Of a stretch of 64,000 bases of DNA, positions 60,124-64,000 are shown in pieces; position 1 is the stretch's first letter, and the number at the start of each line of letters is the position of its first letter. A model generated the notes under the pieces. That model saw only the letters and a list, made by a program, of their open reading frames with translations, was not told the DNA's origin and searched no databases. Origin of the DNA: Mesaphorura yosii (taxonomy: Eukaryota; Arthropoda; Collembola; Poduromorpha; Tullbergiidae); assembly GCA_009869945.1 (NCBI GenBank), contig WIXG01000189.1, positions 1 through 64,000 of the forward strand, written 5' to 3'. The translations under genes were made by a program, and so were the position numbers.

Positions 60124-63100
60124 CTGCAATAAAAATGAATCGTAAATTAGAAAATTGCCATACGTTGCTTGGAAGATCCGCGCCCGTGCCTAGTTCATGG
60201 TTGTCAGTCAAATTTTAATCTCGTTAACTGCGCTTATTCAATAATCCTCACAGGGTCGAAAAACCAATTAATGAAGGCAATTGATCATGTGTCAATTTGA
60301 TATTCGATCTCGCGTACCCGTGTATGAATGCCAAGAGGCTTGCAATTGTGATGCATTGGCTGCAAAATGCAAATGCAGCTCGAGCGAGTGCAACACTACG
60401 AATTCCAAAATGCAATTTACAACGCACACAAGCGCCAGCCTAGTGCGTCCTGCGTACGATGACAATGCATTCATAATTTTCAAGAGCTCTGTTCTGTCAT
60501 TATATGCTAATAAGTGTGCAAACTTTCCCGTGTATGAGTACGACGTGACAATGACACGAAGAATTACTTATAATGCTAATACCGTGTTTCCCTTAATACA
60601 AAAGCAATTCACGGGAGACTGACGACAGGGAACCACGTAATGATATTAATGGAAATTGAAATGAGATTCTACTTGGATTATTGGGGAACAGTCAAAATCT
60701 AGACACTGGCTCGGGTGGAATGAATTCAGATGGTTCACGAAGAGCACAACTTGGTCACGAAGGGGAGAGCAGGCTGGGGTCCTCTCCCAACATATGTAAC
60801 AATAGTACACAAAGGAAGCCATCTTAATATTATTATTGCTATAATATTGTCTCCCTCATCTCATGCAATAATAACCTAATAGCCCAAAAATCCAATAATG
60901 ATAGGAGAATGACTGTAACAGTGTTCACCAAGCATGAAAAGCGCGTCAGGCATTTATTCCAATGCCCCACCGTATGCCTACACTATGCTGCATACGCACA
61001 CGCTGTGAACACATGCGAAGGGTGAAGCACCCTTTGGAATTGATGACCTCCAGACAATGCATTGCGGTCTGTTTTTATGCTACTGGGACACCAAAGATGA
61101 TAACTTATTCTAGAAACTCACGCAATCTAGAATCTGAAGAGATGCGCTGAGCTCTCATTTGATTTGGAATAATTCCTGGGAACAATTTCTATCAGAACAA
61201 TATGTCTTGGATAGAATTAGGGTATTTCATTGCTGTCTACACAGTAAACCAGTATGCCACTTAGAGCATCTACAAATAACCAAACTACTTAACCCTAACT
61301 TTCAGAGTTTCTTAAATACTTGATTGCTTTATCTGCCTAGAGAAGCACATCAGGAGGAGATTCTAACACTTACAAAAACCAATTTCCAACTCCAAGCAGG
61401 GAATCATTCAGTATCAACAGAAACTCAATCATCATCATCATAAATTCTCAAATTAATAACTTTGTTCAAAATGCCATTTACAAAAATATGAACGTGAATG
61501 CAAAATGTTACCCTTACTTCAATGTGCCGTGCCAAGTTGAATTAGGTGACGGCAAAAATACTGATATGCATATGGCAGGAACACATGCATGGAATGCAAC
61601 GCCTGATCGTTCAGTATGCATCCCACGATGCCAATATCCATCAAAATTTATTTTACATGCCATTATTTCCATTACTGTACTTCAGACAGAGCCCAGCAAA
61701 CATGACGACTGTTCAATTTTACAAATTAACGTCATGCCCACAACTACACATTGTATAATTTCGTGCATATCTTTCCACACTCGTCTCTCGCCATGCCGGT
61801 TCCTAAGTTCTCAGGCTCTATTTTTATAAAAACCTCCCAGCGACGGATCCCAGCGTCAGAACGATCGGAAAGTAAATATGCGAGAATATGCACGGACAAA
61901 TGAGACTGGTATTTGTCAAGTCAAGAAGTCATTTTCAAGTGCACAAAATATTATGTGTAACATTCAACAAATTCATCCAGCCTTAAATAAACCCAATTTT
62001 TACTGGCGGGCAGTGCACTGCAACTACATTCGTGCTGAGTCAGGGGAGATCCACATGTAACCAACCATTTCCTTGTTCAAATACTTCCAGGTCCGCTCGG
62101 CCTGGCTTGATGGTTGACAAATACCTTCGAAATTCAACTATTCAGGCAGAAAAGCGACACAGCTTAGGCTTGAGAACGTGATGTGATGGAAGTAAGTATA
62201 GAATTCTCGAATTCTGGTGGCTTTTCCCGCACAGGATCAAATTACTTTATGAAATGTTCAGTTTGCCGGCCCATCTCGAAACCATTCATCCAGAGCTAAT
62301 CGTGAAACCGGTATGTGTATGCATTCAGGATGAGGATGAGGATCAAGGAGGTTTTGTTTGTACATCTTTCAGAGATGCTCAGACCTCAACAGGACACAGG
62401 AGGATGTGTGGCCAAATGTTGGTGATGTGACAATGTGACTGACTGACTTTTCTCCGCTGAGCTTGGGCTGTTGCTGTGAGATGGTCATTCATCATTTTTG
62501 ACAAATTCATTTCCACAAAGTGGAAAAGCACACAGGCGTAGACACAAATACGAAGAGTCTTCAGTCAGTAACTTCATTTTCAAGTCATTTTTCTCGTGTT
62601 TGTCAACTGACTGAATGTGCACAACAGCACAATTTGAAGTAATAATGAGATTATTGTCCTCCTGTCTTCAAGTATGGCTGTTGCTATCTACGAGTGAGGA
62701 AAACAGCGAATGCGACGATGGTGCGTATTTTGACAAAAGGGGCAGAAAATTCAATTTACTCAAGAGTGCTTGGCTAAATGCGTGCTCGCCCTTGCCCTTT
62801 CGAGCTCCGTATCTTTCGCCCATTTCTTTCAAGATCTAATTACACAATTAAAGAGTTTTGTTACCTTTGACCTCAGGCCCAAACTCTGCAGTAATCTGCA
62901 AATTAAATCCATGTCGGTTGATGTGCACGCAAAACTCACTCGCTCTGCTCGAGAGTGTGCCAAAAATGTAAGAATGGAATTCGTTGGCGTACGAAAGAAT
63001 TCGCTATTGGTATTTTATAATGCACTGTATAAATCACAGATGGATTGGAATTCACTTCGATCACCGAATCACATGCAAAACACCGGCAGATTGATGCACC

Positions 63101-64000
63101 GAGACGGAATATTTCTCAAGATTAAGACGTAAAACGCGGTACGGTACAGTTGAACTGTGAGACGCAAAACAACTACTGAAATTAGAGTTCAAAGAACACG
63201 TACAGAACGTAATGAGAATAGAAAGGTATTTAAAGATACGTGGGCGTGGGTGTGTTTTTCGAAAGCTCGACTCGGTGCTGTTGCACTAAGAATCAGTACA
63301 AGACTAAGACATACGACCTTAATAAGAAAAGGTATTTTCACTTTGACTAGATTTGAAATTTACATGCACTGCGATCTGACTGTGGCGGTGAAGACTCCAA
63401 GATAATTCGTCAAATAGGGCGATGATACTGTTGATGTGGACTGATGTTCTACGTGAGTTTGCAAAATGCAATAACTAGAATGTTAGAAGTAGAAATCGGA
63501 GTCAGAATTCCGACTATTTCCCATTCCGCAACAAAAATCATGCCAATCTTGTTCAAATATAAATAGACTGTCATTATGGGTAATGGCATACATGACGAAA
63601 CGATATGGCTATGATGCGACGGTGATGATTAGAAGGATAGGAATTCTACCTTCTGCTTCTTTCAGAGCAGCAGCAGTAGAGATTCTGACAAGTACATTGT
63701 ACATAATATCAACGCACAGAATATGCTGGTACTCGTGTGTTAATACTCTGTTTACTTTTGAATATGGCTTAGTTTTAAAAATAGTCGAACAATCTGTGGT
63801 CCAGGTCCAGTGCGTGGAAAATTAGCATGCACGGTTTGTTTTCTTGTCCTTCATAGAAACCATAGGTCAGAGGTATTTATTTACCTAATCTCATTCAGCT
63901 TCATGTGGAGGCCAACAGTCAGTCATTTAATGAGCAGTGAGCAATATCTGAATCACGTACATTCCTCAACACAACACGCATGCCGTGGCTGACTAAGCCG
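60124..64000. other. Right flank without a supportable gene
   Basis: About 3.9 kb. It probably includes the first intron, and possibly the missing start exon, of the Lys/Glu-rich gene on the minus strand. Plus-strand open frames up to 120 codons (62,770-63,132; 60,281-60,622; 61,488-61,829) show no domain, no repeated motif and no convincing splice chain. Confidence 0.45.

Noticed and set aside
62770-63132. 120-codon plus-strand open frame near the right edge
   Set aside because: It starts with a non-ATG codon and shows no domain or splice structure.

Overview
The window is eukaryotic nuclear DNA from an animal. Coding sequence is cut into many small exons by GT-AG introns, most of them about 55-90 bases. 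There are no bacterial-style operons, and several genes belong to animal-specific families. Compact multi-exon genes beside long gene-poor stretches, and the proteins themselves, suggest an arthropod, possibly a small crustacean such as a water flea. The species call is inference from sequence style only.

Layout. (1) 2,397-10,668, minus: a complete long-form capicua gene (HMG-box repressor), about 2,283 codons rebuilt from 17 coding exons whose phases all agree. (2) 10,814-20,212: a long stretch with no coding gene that I can support, probably holding cic 5' exons and regulatory DNA. (3) 20,213-21,381, plus: a six-exon gene for a 264-residue protein I do not recognise. (4) 21,510-34,044: a gene desert with a TA microsatellite, a 160-bp inverted-repeat (MITE-like) element and, at its right edge, an antisense coding remnant. 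(5) 34,045-41,131, plus: a SIX1/2-class homeobox gene (sine oculis) of six coding exons, including a 3.7-kb intron. (6) 41,494-49,086: another desert. (7) 49,087-52,232, plus: ELMO/Ced-12, 12 exons. (8) 52,914-54,205, minus: an unrecognised membrane-anchored coiled-coil protein, tail to tail with ELMO. (9) 55,162-57,436, minus: TADA2B/Ada2b, 9 exons. (10) 58,617-60,123, minus: the 3' part of a gene for a Lys/Glu-rich disordered protein whose first exon I could not find. (11) 60,124-64,000: no supportable gene.

Two genes, cic and Ada2b, are chromatin or transcription regulators, so is a developmental transcription factor, and ELMO is a Rac-GEF cofactor. They do not form a pathway cluster. The deserts flank the two developmental regulators (cic and so), as expected if they hold distal enhancers. 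The most notable structural points are two introns that need GC donor sites (one inside the cic HMG box), a 63-base stop-free intron in cic that could be retained, two alternative but self-consistent readings of an Ada2b exon, the MITE-like element, and the antisense coding remnant just upstream of so. I found no CRISPR array, tRNA, rRNA, intact transposon, virus or toxin gene, and no evidence for a new multi-gene system.
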